Source of the DNA: Chalara sp. BL73
Taxonomy: Eukaryota; Ascomycota; Leotiomycetes; Helotiales
Assembly (NCBI GenBank): GCA_918026815.1
Contig: CAKJVC010000010.1
Location: forward strand, 1,800,501 to 1,864,500
Direction of reading: 5' to 3'
DNA: 64,000 nucleotides
Translations under genes and position numbers: made by a program
Shown: positions 27,959 through 40,045 of the stretch, piece after piece
How positions within the stretch are numbered: position 1 is the stretch's first letter
Layout: the number at the start of each line of letters is the position of its first letter
Notes under the pieces: generated by a model
Seen by the model: only the letters and a program-made list of their open reading frames with translations
What the model was told of the DNA's origin: nothing
The model's database searches: none

Positions 27959-28388
27959 TCGCGACTTGAAGCAGATCGGACAGGGCATAACGGGGCGAAT
28001 ACAACACTAGTAGGACAAGTGATAATTCTACCATATACCGGTGAATCAGAAGATCTCGGCTACATGCTGTGGGAATATGTATCGGTAACTAAGTAATTTG
28101 GTAGGTTTCAACTTAGCCACTTTGCTTGGCAACGACCGGAATTACTTATACGCGCAAAACGAGAGACCCTCTTTCTTGGCCTATGATCTGATAGTTAGTC
28201 TCATTACGAGTAGCGTTGACCGTCTATCCATGTTGTAAGGCGGGGTAGTTCTGGATCGGCAGTTTCAAGCTTGGTCGGATAACGGGTCCTGGCACCCAGC
28301 CGTGCGCGTACCCCACATAATTCTCATTCCCCCATTCTGTAACAAGCCCACCACTATTATTTTTGGCTCCCATTTTGATCATTGCATA
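27959..28388. other. No gene seen
   Basis: Flank between the cupin remnant and the Tc1 element. Confidence 0.5.
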
Positions 28389-29822
28389 CGAAGGTACAGC
28401 GGTCAATTGTTGTCACTACGCTAGCTAGGGTATCACCCTTGTCGCCGCCACCTTTCCTAATAGAGTAATGGATTCAAAATCTCGCGATCAAGTGGTGATG
28501 GTGTTTTGCAAATTGCTCTATTCTCTATTTTCTACCCTCTACCATTTTGTACATTCTCCATTCGCGGCTATTACGTCCAGGCACCTTTGAGGCATTTGCT
28601 CTATTAGCTCTTTGAATTCATGAGCTCCAATAGCATCCCAAGCTGTTTTGACTGCGTTACGCAACTGATCGTAGCTCATTGTTTCTGGATAGTTGTCTTG
28701 AAGGTAATTCTTCATAATATTCCAGACCTTTTCAATTGGGTTCAAATCAGGGCTGAAAGGAGGCCAATAAACCACAGTAATACCACGTTCAGCCAAATCT
28801 TCCTTAGTATTTGCAGCAGCGTGGCCTGGAGCTCCATCTTGCATAAGCTCAAGAACTAATCCTCCTCGACGACAAAGCTCTATATAGCCATGAATTAAAG
28901 GAACCGTATGAGCTCGATATGATTCTTCGCCGATAGTTCCCCAATTTTTCTCCCAAAACATGCCTGGTCCTTTTGTATGGCCATGAAAACACCCTTAAAA
29001 CATCCACCCTTTTTTGCGTTGTACACGATCGACGACACAAGTAGAATCGAATTCTTCTCCAGCACGTCGAGTGACCCAGGTTCTAGTATGTCTTCCGCCT
29101 GTAATCCAAGTCTCGTCGGTCCACAGTACAAAATACCATTGTTCTATTGTCCAATTTTTATGCTTTTCAGCTTATGCAAGTCGTTTTCGACGATTTGTTT
29201 CGGAACAAAGTGGCTTGCGAAGAGCAATACGTCGAAAATATCCTTCTTTTGCTAACGCGGTGCGAATAGCGTTTTTTTTAACCCTAAAATCAAGAACTTT
29301 TGCAAGCTTTTCGTACGACATACGTCGATTTGTTCTCGAAGCACATACAAATTCGACTAGTTCCTCGACTTGAGCTGTAGTTAAACTTGGCTTTCTACCA
29401 GTCTTCTTTTGTGGAGTAGCTTGTTGGCGGCATGCATATCGAATTTGTCGTAAAGTGAATCCCGTACGATGATGAATATCAAGATATGTCCAATTTATAT
29501 CGCGTAAAACGCGTACGTGTAGACCTTGATCGCGAGTAAGCTCTTGAGCTTTTGTGTATCGACGAGGACGTTGTATGCGTGTTGATTCAGCAATTACGCG
29601 TGGAGGAGGTGGCTGGCCATAGAAAATACTAGGCTCTATAGTAGGCAATACAGGTCTGCTGTAAATCGTCGACATTCTGAATGACCGGTCAGTATCGATT
29701 CGCAAAACACCATCACCACTTGATCGCGAGATTTTGAATCCATTACTCTATTAGGAAAGGTGGCGGCGACAAGGGTGATACCCTAGCTAGCGTAGTGACA
29801 ACAATTGACCGCTGTACCTTCG
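28389..29822 (-). mobile_element. Tc1-family DNA transposon, intact ends
   Basis: 1434 bp. Ends are CGAAGGTACAGCGGTCAA and its inverse, flanked by TA at 28387-28388 and 29823-29824. The terminal inverted repeats are nearly identical for about 120 bp (28389-28511 and 29700-29822) and include CACCTTTCCTAATAGAG. The transposase is read on the minus strand but broken by two stops. The near-identity of the repeats suggests recent insertion. Confidence 0.92.
28539..29675 (-). pseudogene. Tc1 transposase (DD34E) with two stops
   Basis: Starts at the ATG at 29675 (MSTIYSRPVLPTIEPS). It has an N-terminal helix-turn-helix region (TGFTLRQIRYACR) and a second helical DNA-binding part. Catalytic residues are Asp in LWTDETWITGG, Asp in LMQDGAPGH and Glu in SPDLNPIEKVWN; the spacing between the second and third is 34. 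In-frame TAA codons occur at 29172-29174 and 28995-28997, each where the sister copy at 38267 has a Trp codon. All three catalytic acidic residues remain. No frameshift was found. Confidence 0.9.
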
Positions 29823-30020
29823 TAGACTCCGAATTGCAGCTCCAATATCATCTGCTTTGACTATCAGTCGTTTGTTATCAACACTGTATACAATTGATAT
29901 TTTTTAATCTACCTTCCCATACATGCGCATTACGAGTTTCTTCATTGCAACGCAAAGTATTATCTTGACAACTATACGCACGGCTTGTAACGATCACTAA
30001 GAAGTCACGTGTATGACAAT

Positions 30021-32401
30021 ATGCCTGAAGAAGGCGAACACGGCCCTGTCCGACTACGCGCATCTAGGGCTTGTCAAACATGTAGTCTGCGAAAAGTGCG
30101 ATGCGATGTGACAGAGGTTGGGACTCCGTGTAGCCGTTGTCGCGTTGACCAGTCTCCCAGCTGTGTTCTGCTTCCTTCGAAACGAGGTACATATGTAAGG
30201 CAACCCCGTCTCCAGAGTCCGTATATGAGAGTCACATCCAAGACCAATGGCGATGCAGTGTCAACCAACACATGTGGTCCCATCTCTCCACCATCTGATG
30301 CTTTAGCATCTTCTGATGAACGCCTGCCGTCTACTGAGTCCCCATCCTTAGTCTCAGCACCGGGCCCGCAGCATCTCGACACAGCGTACCAAAATGATAT
30401 GTCCATCGACGCACCACAGCAAGAAGCCGTACCGCAAAGGAACACGCAAGCGATGAAATCTCCAACGGTGGACGACACTGGGAAGACCTACGAGATACAG
30501 AGCCAGGGAGAAGCGTCGGCGGTATTACGCCAACATCAAGACTCTCTCACATCAATGTTCGAGAGGTTTCTAGAGCAGCAGAGTCAAAATCCTGAAGATG
30601 CTACCGCCAAGTGTGGCATCATATTTATGAGCGGGGCATCCCCTCTGACCTTTGCTCTTGAAGAGGCTCAAGGAGCCAACAACACCATCAATACAACTTT
30701 GGACGACGTCGGATCACATTCCCCAGGAGGCGGTGGCGCAAAGACTATTGAAGTTGGCGACCATCCGTCGCATTTGTCACCGGAAGATATCAAATATTTC
30801 AAAGCCAAAGGCGCTTTTGAACGACCCAGAGTGATGTCTCGGATGCGATGGTCGCAGCCTTTGTTGACAGATTTTATCCCTTGTACTCTATTGTTGATCT
30901 GAATGCGTTTGAAGAGTCATTCAAAGCCGGAATTTTGCCTTGGATTTTGTTGCACTCTGTCTGCTTCATAGGGGCAACGTTCTGCGACATGAGTGTGATC
31001 CATCAGGCTGGCTTTAAAGGGAGGTGGCATGCGCGACGCCACTTTTACGACAAAGCAAAGCTATTATTCGACATCGGCTATGAGACCAACAAAGTTGTGC
31101 TGCTTCAATCGGTTCTTATGCTCTCATTTTGGGGCCCCCAGATGAAGAGTTACTGGAACCCGTGCTCTTGGGTAGGCTTCGGGGTAACTATTGCAGAATC
31201 TTTAGGAATCTACCGAATCAGCACATCTATCTACATGGATACCAAGCGGCGGAGCCTTTTGAAACGACTATTTTGGGTCCTTGCCGTGCGGGATGCCAAC
31301 TGTGCGGCAATGTTAGGTCGTCCTTTTCGACTCAACATAGCCCAGTGCGATACAGAACCGCTGACCCTAGACGATTTTGATCATGACATAAATTGTAGCA
31401 GCAAAGACCATGGAAAGTGTCTAGCACATGGCCGTTATCAGATTCAGGCCTCTAAGTTGTCTCTCATCCTTCGGGAGATCATCGAAGCGCAATTTGGACC
31501 GAGCAAGAATACCACTCAGGCAATCCATCTTCACAATTTGATGGATGCTTGGCAATCCGAACTACCTGGCACTATGAGTTGGTGGCGGCAGCAAGCTTCA
31601 ACAGACATTTTTGCAATGAGCTTGAAAATCATTTTCCACCAACAACTGATTCTCATCCACCTGAAGAAACGAGATGACGCAGAAAGTGCGGCATCCCAAA
31701 TTGAATCACTTCTCCCTAGAGTCTTCCTCCCATCTACGAAGATTGCTGAATCGGCAGCACAAATGATTTCGTCCACTGCGTTTACCATTATGGCCAACTC
31801 CATGTTAGGCATAATGCCACACGAAATTTTCTCAGGCTTCTTCGTCGCAGGAATTGTCTTCTACCGCGGTACCAAGCAACCGCAAGACTCGCTCGCTCGT
31901 CTCTCCCGCTCGGCGCTCGACAACTGCCAGATGGTCATTAGCGAAGCACGAGAAAGGTGGGATCTAGGGAAGTGGATATTGAGGATATTCGACTTCTTAC
32001 TCTCTAACAGCACTTCCGCACCTGAAGCTGTGACTCAGACGCAATGGGCGGGATTGACACCCTCCAACTTGGCTCCGGGCACAGGATCGGTGCCGGTTTG
32101 CAACTATAACCATATGCCAAATTTTATGCCTGAAGATGATATTTTGCACACTACAGATTTTGGATCACCAACATACCAGATGGGTTCGATGGCAAACGAT
32201 TTTTTTCTGATGTCGAATTATTGCCTGCGCCTCCTAGAAACTCTTCCTTTATGTCTATGCAAGATGCTAGTAGCAAACAGGATGAATATGGCGTTTTGTG
32301 TTGATATTTCAGGTTATTGTTGTCACGAGATTATCGAGAGCGAGTTCCCTATGGGGATAGAATGTGGCTGGAATACAAAAGCTAATGAAGAAATACCCTA
32401 A
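30021..32401 (+). pseudogene. Zn2Cys6 transcription factor, frame-broken
   Basis: From the ATG at 30021. The Zn(II)2Cys6 cluster has pattern CX2CX6CX8CX2CX7C beginning CQTCSLRKVRC (residues ~17-45). A Ser/Pro-rich linker follows, then the fungal transcription factor middle homology region (VDRFYPLYSIVDLNAFEES, SWVGFGVTIAESLGIYR, LFWVLAVRDANCAAMLGRP). The frame changes once between about 30825 and 30845, where one base seems missing between GAFERP and SDVSDAM. A second slip is likely at the T7 run near 32199: beyond it another frame gives FFSDVELLPAPPRNSS. A sequencing error could explain either; two together suggest a pseudogene. The C-terminal segment RMWLEYKS lies in a third frame and may be a separate exon. 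Targets unknown. Inserted 199 bp from the Tc1 element. Confidence 0.75.
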
Positions 32402-32819
32402 AGTTAAAATATTTCAGCCGGGAGGAGGTGCTTGTTTGTAGGTCCCACTAAGCCAAGCAATCACCAAACCGGTCATTGAGGAGACATCTCCCTTTCAGAA
32501 GGTTTGGCTATCGTGCTGAGCGAAGCTCACTGCGTAAATTATCGCTCTAGAGAGAGATCAATGCGTGCTATATTGACGGGTCATTACGCAGAAACGCTTT
32601 ACTTCGAAGGGTACAAAGGTTACTGGCCTATAGCCACTACCCTGCCTAGTACTGTCTCAAGCTTTGGTTTTCACTAGCTCACTCTTACACAGTCCTTTGA
32701 ATTCCTGGCTCGTCTATTCTCTGTGCCTCAGTTATGTCGAGAACAAGACGTAATCCTACCTAAGCATGTTTATGTGGGCTTTACTGGTGTTCGTATGTAT
32801 TGAACCATGCACAAATTGA
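32402..32819. other. No gene seen
   Basis: Flank of the transcription factor; nothing recognised. Confidence 0.5.
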
Positions 32820-33324
32820 TGTAACAACTCGAGGCGAACAGGGATCCCGATCCGTAGATCTCAGGTAGAGGGATTCAAAGGTATGAACGACTGTCAATTG
32901 TTATAGCTAAGAGAACAGGCTACAGATAGAAGAAGGGAAGGAGGGCAGTGCTTTATATAAAGGAGACTGGCCAGGGGCTAGTGTAAGCGTGCCCTATGGT
33001 GTGTCAGGGGCCGAGCCCTAAATGGCCAAGCCCCAAGAGTGTAACGACTCAAGCTAAACAGGGATCTCGATCCGTAGATCCAGGTGGAAGGACTCAGAGG
33101 TGTGAACAACTATCAATTGTTATAACGAAGAGAACAAGCTACGGACAGAAGAAGGGAAGGAAAGCAGTGCTCTATATACAGGAACTGGCCGGAGGCCAGG
33201 ATGGGCGAGCTCTGCGGTGTCCGGTGCTGTGCTCTGTCCGAGCTCTGGGGCATCCGGTGGTGAGCTCCGCCCCGGAAGGCCAGGGCCGTGACAAAGAGGC
33301 TCTAAGCGAGGTAGGGCCGTGACA
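32820..33324 (+). repeat. LTR-C copy 1, interrupted by copy 2
   Basis: Starts TGTAACAACTCGAGG, has a TATA-like CTTTATATAAAGG, and ends GGGCCGTGACA. The second copy is inserted at 33040-33293. Joining 33039 to 33299 restores the order seen in copy 3. The strand follows the TGTAAC ... GTGACA reading; the promoter direction is uncertain because the TATA box is near-palindromic. Flanks ATTGA and CCTAT do not match. Confidence 0.8.
33040..33293 (+). repeat. LTR-C copy 2, nested, with TSD
   Basis: 254 bp from TGTAACGACTCAAG to GGGCCGTGACA. The duplication AAGAG at 33035-33039 and 33294-33298 comes from the host LTR-C. Same family, same orientation. Confidence 0.92.
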
Positions 33325-33473
33325 CCTATCTACATATTCCTGTCGACGAGCCGCGTTGGTAAAAGAAGGCACTGGCCGAGAAAGTTCGGCTTTCGGAGTA
33401 ACAGTTGTTTCTGTGGCTCTGGATAGCTGGCTAGGCGATTAGGCACTTGCAGCTGAAGCTACAGGCTGTGTAC

Positions 33474-34067
33474 TTATAATTTTTGAATGCTTCCACTACG
33501 CTCTTTGATACTTTTAAAACCCTGGCCGGGCAACAAGCATTGATCAGCAAAAGCTTTGCAAGTATCAAAAGTGTTGAGCGTAGGAAGAATCGCGGGTTGA
33601 AGACTTATAGTAAGCTTATTATACAAGTCTGGCTTCCAGTCGTCTTGAGGGATCTGAGCAATACTAGGGAAATGCAAAAACTGAATATGGAATTCGGAAA
33701 AAGACTGTGAATCTTTTATAGTAAGTTGGCGATAGTCATTGCGAGCGTTTTGAACTTTATAAGGGTCGACGTAAATATTTGACAAGTGCTGAATCATTTT
33801 TTGGGCTGTAATAAATCGATTTGCACTAGTTGATTTGTAACGGGTCCGTAAATGCTTTTGGGTATCTTTAGTTGTGCGGCTATATAAGTAACCCATCTTA
33901 TCTCGTTCTGTAGCAAAGTAGTCGGCATTGACTTCGAATTTGTTTTCGATTTGAATTTTCCAATCTTCAAAAGAAGTACTATCTACCAAATAGACGGGAT
34001 CAGGAATTTTGCCTGATTTTGCAGGCCGTCCACTAGCCGAGGTAGCCGCTCCTGGCGGTGAGCTCAA
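33474..34067 (-). pseudogene. Retrotransposon Gag fragment
   Basis: A 197-codon frame with the look of a Ty1/copia- or gypsy-type Gag: an N-terminal GAATSASGRPAKSGKIPDP, VDSTSFEDWKIQIENKFE, RTRYKSTSANRFITAQKM and SFSEFHIQFLHF. No zinc knuckle remains. After the stop, degenerate homologous sequence may continue to LTR-C copy 1 at 33324. It is unrelated in sequence to the gag at 16999. No LTR is found upstream, so the parent element is not intact. Confidence 0.7.
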
Positions 34068-35149
34068 ACAAGCTTCGCCTTTGGCTTCCAGGGGCGCTGC
34101 CTTACATAATATTCAGCACGTTGACCGAGTTTGGGAAAGGGTGGTTGAGATAGATGGAATGAAGCCTGCACGATACTGATGCCATTGGGCGGTGAGCCCT
34201 GCGCAAGGTAATCTCTCCGCCTATTAGTGACAACTAAGCATCATTCATCACACATTTTGTGACTCGTGTGCTGATCTCAACCTGTATGGAAATCGTGCTG
34301 CAGTGGAAGGTTGTGAAGCAACAAGTAGTAGGGTTATCAGCTAGGGTAGCCCACAGTATAGATTAGATAATAAAAATGTATGTATGATTTTCACGGACAC
34401 ATGCAGGTGAACATTGAACACGGGACAGGCGCTTGCTTGATGATCGTCCGAACACCACAAGGGGAGAGGAAAGGGACGATTAACATTTCCTACTGTGGCC
34501 AATTACTAAGAATTAGACCCATTTTAATATTGCAAACGGTTAGCGGTAGTCAGCCCCTTGTAGATTCGACCCCAGCATAATTTTCTTGGGCCACCAAATA
34601 ACCTTTATCCAAGGCCGGAATGGTACTTTCCCGTTGGCCAATTTCTACCCAAATGGAGAAATGAGCTGCAACATCCGTTTTATCACTAGATGCGCGGCAA
34701 ACCTAGATGTACCCAGATGCCCAAGACGGATCGCCAGCCACAAAAGTCTGTTTTTAGCCTCCAGCGCCGGAATCTCATAAACAAGCGCACCCCCCAACAA
34801 CTGATCCGTCACTTTGTTAGCTTGCAACTGTTATCATGGGTTTGAAGTGGCCAATAGATGCATTTGCAAGGCATACCATTAGGGTGCTAATTAGTTACTC
34901 ATTCTCTTGGCTCGCTGACGGCCTTTACTCAGAACAGTCTACTCCACGGAGCTGGGAGAGAAATATCATTTTGGCGATCGTCGCAGCAGGGTATTACTAG
35001 GCGTACCAGGTTTCAGACTAATAAAACAACCCTCGTACCTTCTTTTACTCTCAGCTATTTTATAAGAGCATAGAAGCCGTCAAGTGTGTGACTTTCTCAG
35101 CAGGTTCGATTAATCCATCCAGCTTTATGAACCTAAGTCGTGTCACGCA
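34068..35149. other. No gene seen
   Basis: Promoter side of the rhodopsin-like gene in its last part; earlier frames are short and unrecognised. Confidence 0.5.
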
Positions 35150-36573
35150 ATGAGTACTTCAGCAACTGTTGGCTTAATACCAGCTCCGGCTGGCGAAACA
35201 CCGGACTTCAACGTTTACCACTTGACCAGTGCTCAGATCAATTTCATTGTTGCGTATTCCGTTACCTTGGTGATCGCAATGGTCACACTATGCCTGAGAT
35301 TATACACTCGCTTTTTTATTACTCACTCATATGGCTTAGATGATAGTATGCTATTTAGGCTCCACTACAAAGTACTCTGGCTAACATTCTAGCAGCTTTA
35401 ATTATTCTCTCTATGGTTGGTATCCTCCGCATTTTCCCCTTGCACGTCTAATCTAAGTAGTTTACTTCTGTTGGATTTTTTGGTATAACAGTAGACAGCA
35501 TGAAATATGGGTTTGGTCGACATTTGTGGGAAATCACTGGTCCACAAATGGCAGTGTATCTCGAGGTTTGCTTTGCGATGCTGTGTTTACGTGGCTGTAC
35601 TAATATGTAACTAGTACTTAGTAGGGTTTTGTACAACGTGCATCTGGGGTCCTGCTTTTACGAAACTTTCATTTCTAGTGCTGTAGGCTTGGTCTTTCTC
35701 TTATAAGGGCTTCATGGGTTAATCATATGGTATACAGCTTGTACAGACTGAACACGGCAATGTGGTTTCGCTTCGCCATATGCATCCTCGCCTTCGTAAT
35801 CATCACCTACTCCATGGTGGTAATACTTATCATCGCCTACCCATGCCGTCCATCAAAAGGGGCAAAATTCGAGGAGTGCCTGAACCAGTGCGGTCTTTGG
35901 CAAGTAATACTTAATGCTATTACCGACTTCTTAGCCATTGCGATGCCTATTCCAATGGTTTATCAACTCAAGATGCCGAGAAAGCAAAAGTTGGCACTTA
36001 TAGCTATTTTCTCGACGAGTATTTTGTAAGTGCTAAAAAGGAGCTTTGTAGATCCTACTGTTTGTTAACTATTTGTAGTGTTACCGTCATTGGTATAGTT
36101 CGCACTACATACATTATGTCTCTTCGAAACACTCCTGATATTGTATATGGCCAAAGCCGCGCGGCAGTCTGGTTGTAAGCCCCCACGCAGCTATAAAGCC
36201 TCTCTTCTCTACCAAACGCTTTTACTAAGTTTTGGTCTTCGGCAACAGATCTATCGAGCTCAATATCGGTATCGCGTGCGCTTCGGTTGTTGTACTTAAA
36301 TCTTTTATCCGAAAACACTTTCCTTGCCTCTTTTCTCCCTGCGATCATGATACCGACGACCAAACTAGCGGCATAACGCCTCGAGAAAACCTACCTGGCA
36401 AGATGAGGCAAAAGTATCCAAACTTCTTTCACCTCAGCTCGATTGATGTTGGCAACAAGAGTGGAGATAACACCAGCAGAAAGAATAAACTCAGCATAAC
36501 AGTCACAAAGCACTTTGAGACATCGAGTACGGAGGAAATTATCACACCCAACGTGAATTACTGGCACGTATAG
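35150..36573 (+). CDS. Rhodopsin-domain (Pth11-like) membrane protein
   Basis: Multi-exon model of about six exons: 35150-35345, ~35393-35413, ~35460-35570, ~35625-35690, ~35735-36026, ~36080-36174 and the last from ~36247. Boundaries of the short exons are approximate. Seven hydrophobic segments are visible, including INFIVAYSVTLVIAMVTLCL, FAICILAFVIITYSMVVIL, and a terminal pair. Family landmarks: YGLDD after helix 2, MKYGFGRHLWEI, CGLWQVILNAITDF, PIPMVYQLKMPRKQK, and SIELNIGIACAS at the end of helix 7. The cytosolic tail is Ser/Thr/Lys-rich. There is no N-terminal CFEM domain. Family members are candidate receptors or membrane proteins of unknown ligand. Alone between repeats. Confidence 0.8.
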
Positions 36574-37784
36574 CTGTTGTAATGGTCAGCGGAATATGAA
36601 GGCGACCGGCGGAGATGTAGAAAATGGATGTGAAAGGAAAATATCTACATTTAAAAACCGGATCACTCCTCGGCCCGCAATACAGGCTCGTTATCAATTT
36701 GGCAGACTTCATACTACAATAGGAGTCAGGCCGTGTTACATTGGGAAATCTCGGGGCATATATCACGTCCGTAGCCTAGTCCACATATAAATACTTGAAA
36801 GAGATTAATCATGAGATCTTCTTAATGCATTGAACCATATTACACATCGATTTATATTACTCAGGCTTGAATTTTTAGGTGATTTAATAACCAGCGGATA
36901 AAGTGGAAGCCATCAAGCTGCGGAGTAGCACTTCGAAAAGAGGCTAATAGAGCCCACCCTTTTCGGGAAGAAAGTGCCGAAATTTTCCAGGGCGAGGTTA
37001 AAAATTGCAAGGCTCGAGAACGTCCTCGTATCACCATACATTGACATTGATAGGAATAGAACACAGTTTATCGAAATTTAATTAAACAGAAAGTCAAGAT
37101 GGAAGAAGCCAACATTCTGATGTGCGGGTTCGATTAGACCTCCGAGTCTATTCTTCAAGGAACGTCTTGCCGCGTTTGGCAGTTAAAATAGACTCCTAAG
37201 AAGAGTAACTACAAAGTATCTGCCACTACGTCAGGCTGGTAACTCGAGATCCCCCCTTCCCCTTCCCCTCGTGTGTGTTCAGACGATCACCAAGCAAGCG
37301 TTTGCCTCGTGTTTAATGTTCACCTGCACTGATCTGTGGAAATTGCCCTTTTAACAAAAGTCTATTTCGACATGTGCCACCTGTATTTGCCAAGTGGGGT
37401 AAAGGTCAAATTCGTGATTTGTGAAAATAAGCAAGGAGACTCGCAAGTTAGTCCATCAAATTGATCAGTACCGATCTTCCCTACCGATCTTCCGCATAGC
37501 TCTTCTCCAGGGTTATTGACTATTTGATTTGTAAGAGGCATATTCTTTTCACTCAAATAATTGATCCTCTCAATTAGAACCTCTCCCTAAGTATTAGAAA
37601 GGCTCTATATTGAGGCGGACTCTGGGTCCTCTTCGAAATCGCCATACGGTCACCGCCAAAGTGCCGCGCAACTCTGTCGATCAGGCCCGATTTGTGGCGT
37701 CTTGGCATGGCTGTTGCAATAGAGATATGACGGTTTGAGTTGGATTTAGACTAGGATACTGGTTAATATTTAAATCAGCCTTTG
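36574..37784. other. No gene seen
   Basis: Short frames only. Confidence 0.5.
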
Positions 37785-37942
37785 TGTAGGACGTAGGGGT
37801 TTTACGGATCCGCGGATGACCCACTAAGGTCACGTGGTCCGCACAACCCCATTTTGTACCATATCCATCAAGAGCAAGAGCGTGGCCAACAAAGTAGAGC
37901 TACACCTTTTGCCCCGCGGAAGGCAAGACCCCGATACCAACA
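37785..37942 (+). repeat. LTR-F copy 2, solo, with TSD
   Basis: 158 bp from TGTAGGACGTAGGGG to ATACCAACA. Perfect duplication CTTTG at 37780-37784 and 37943-37947. It defines the ends of copy 1 at 18877. Confidence 0.88.
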
Positions 37943-38146
37943 CTTTGAGACGGTATTTCAATCAATGGCCAATCTTATGTTCACAACACTAGCATAACGT
38001 AGCTTGGTTTGAAATATGGCTCGACTACGGGACAAGCATAAATATAACTGTGACTTGTTAAACCAGGATCTATTTCACGTAGCCCTTTTAACTAGCACAT
38101 CAGTAAGATCTCTCACTGAGGTGGTGATGGTGATAAGGACCTTTTT

Positions 38147-39544
38147 CGAGGCGGGTACCCCTACCCTTGCTACAGCCACCTTTCCTAATAGGGCAATTCC
38201 TTCAGAATCTCGCGAACGCGTGGTGATGGTGTTTTGTTCCTCAATAATTCTAACAAGCTGTACAGAATGCCGACGGTTTACAGCAGGCCAGCTTTGCCAA
38301 CTATAGAGCCCAGCGTATTCTATAGTCCTTCCATTCAATTGCCTCCTCCTCGTGTAATCGACAGACCAGCTATTACGCGTACTCTTCGATACACTAAAGC
38401 ACAATCATTGACTCGAGATCAACGCAATAAAGTACGCGTTTTACGAGATATCAATTGGTCATACTTTGATATTCACGATCGTACTGGATTTACACTTCGA
38501 CAAATTAGATACGCATGTCGAAAACGAGCTACGCCACGCAAAAGCTCTGGTCGAAAGCTACTTTTGACTACAGCTCAAATAGAAGAATTGGTAGAATTTG
38601 TATGCGCTTCCAAAACCAATCGACGTATGTCATATGAAAAGCTTGCAGAAGTTCTCGATTTTGGAGTCAAAAAAGACGCTATTCGCAACGCGTTAACTAA
38701 AGAAGGATTTACTCGACGTATTGCTCTTCGCAAACTACCTTGCTCCGAAACGGATCGTCGGAAACGACTTGCTTGGGCCGAAAAACATAAAAATTGGACT
38801 ATGGAACAATGGTATTCTGTTTTGTGGACCGACGAGACTTGGATTACAGGCGGAAGACATACTAGAACTTGGGTCACTCAACGTCCTGGAAAAGAATTTA
38901 ATTCTACATGCATCGTCGATCGTGTACAACGCAAAAAAGGCTGGATGTTTTGGGGCTGTTTTCATGGCGATACAAAAGAGCCTGGCATATTTTGGGAAAA
39001 AGATTGAGGAACAATCGGCGAAGAATCGTATCGAGCTTATACTGTTCCGGTGATTCATGGCTATATCGAGCTTTGCCGTCGAGAAGAATTGTTACTTCAA
39101 CTTATGCAAAATGGAGCTCCAGGCTACGCTGCTGCAGATACAAAAGCAGACTTAGCTGAACGTGGCATTACTGTAGTCTGTTGGCCACCTTATAGCCCTG
39201 ACTTGAACCCAATCGAAAAGGTATGGAATATTATGAAGAACTATCTTTAGAACAACTACCCTGAAACTATGAGTTATGATCAACTGCGCAGTGCAGTAAA
39301 GAAAGCTTGGGATGTAATTGGAGCTTATAAATTCAAAGAGCTAATTGAGCAAATGCCTCAAAGGTGTCAAGACGTAATAGACGCAAATGGAGAATGTACA
39401 AAATGGTAGAACTATTAGGGAATACAAAACACCATCACCACTCGATCGCGAGATTCTGAAGGAGTTGCCCTATTAGGAAAGGTGGCTGTAGCAAGGGTAG
39501 TACCCTTGCTAGCCTATCTACAAACATTGACCGCTGTACCTTCG
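38147..39544 (+). mobile_element. Tc1-family transposon, left end lost
   Basis: Sister of the element at 28389 in the opposite orientation. The right inverted repeat is complete (39425-39544, ending ACCTTCG, then TA at 39545-39546). On the left, homology starts only around 38147 (ACCCTTGCTACAGCC), so about the outermost 45 bp are missing, and the element should not be mobilisable as a unit. Confidence 0.85.
38267..39409 (+). pseudogene. Tc1 transposase, two stops, catalytic D to N
   Basis: Starts MPTVYSRPALPTIEPS and is in frame throughout with the 28539-29675 copy. TGA at 39005-39007 replaces the Trp codon of FWEKNW, and TAG at 39248-39250 replaces the Gln codon after MKNYL. The second catalytic residue is changed: MQNGAPGY here, MQDGAPGH in the sister. 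The first (LWTDETW) and third (LNPIEKVWN) are kept. The damage sites differ from those in the sister copy. Confidence 0.9.
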
Positions 39545-39651
39545 TAGACGAAAACGAGAGTCAAATAAGGGTAAACAAAGGCTAAACTATTAGTAGTGGG
39601 CTTCCATGGCGAAAAGAAACTCTGCGCACTTATTGGTCAGTCGGGGATTTT

Positions 39652-39881
39652 TGTCGCTTAGAGCCCTTTGCGGCTCGGCCTTTTAGGGCTCGGCCCCTGA
39701 CACAAAACAGGCTCGTTTACACTGGCCACTGGCCGTCTCCTGTATATAAAGCACTACTTTCCTTCCCTTATTCTCTCTGTAACTTGTTCTTTTCGTGATA
39801 AAAATTGATAGTCGTTCATACCTTGAGTCCCTCTACCTGAGATCTATGGATCGGGATCCCTGTTCGCCTTGAGTTGTTACA
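39652..39881 (-). repeat. LTR-C copy 3, inverted
   Basis: 230 bp. On the plus strand it runs from TGTCGCTTAGAGCCC to GAGTTGTTACA, with TATATAAAGCAC inside. Flanks ATTTT and TTTTT agree at 4 of 5 positions, compatible with a decayed duplication. It supports the restored structure of copy 1. Confidence 0.8.
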
Positions 39882-39940
39882 TTTTTGACCCTTGACAAAG
39901 ACTTCTCCACGGCTTATACTTTGCACATGCTTAAATACCC

Positions 39941-40016
39941 TGTTAGGATTTGGGGATCCTGGTAGCTGACATGTCTCTGATTAAGCAAAGGACACTAGTG
40001 CGGAAGACTTTTCTCA
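39941..40016 (+). repeat. 76-bp repeat H, copy 1
   Basis: Begins TGTTAGGATTTGGGG, contains AAGCAAAGGACACTAGTGCG, and ends TTTTCTCA. Copy 2 is at 62882-62957, also next to an LTR-A copy. Possibly a piece of one larger element; type unknown. Confidence 0.6.
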
Positions 40017-40045
40017 GGTATGATTGAAACGACTACCATTAGCGC

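Noticed and set aside
33325..34067. LTR-C plus gag as one retrotransposon
   Set aside because: Gag is on the opposite strand to LTR-C as read, no second LTR lies beyond it, and LTR-C copy 1 has no matching flanks.
28389..39544. Clear RIP signature in the Tc1 copies
   Set aside because: Changes are G:C to A:T, but several are not in a CpA context, so RIP cannot be asserted by eye; kept only as a question.
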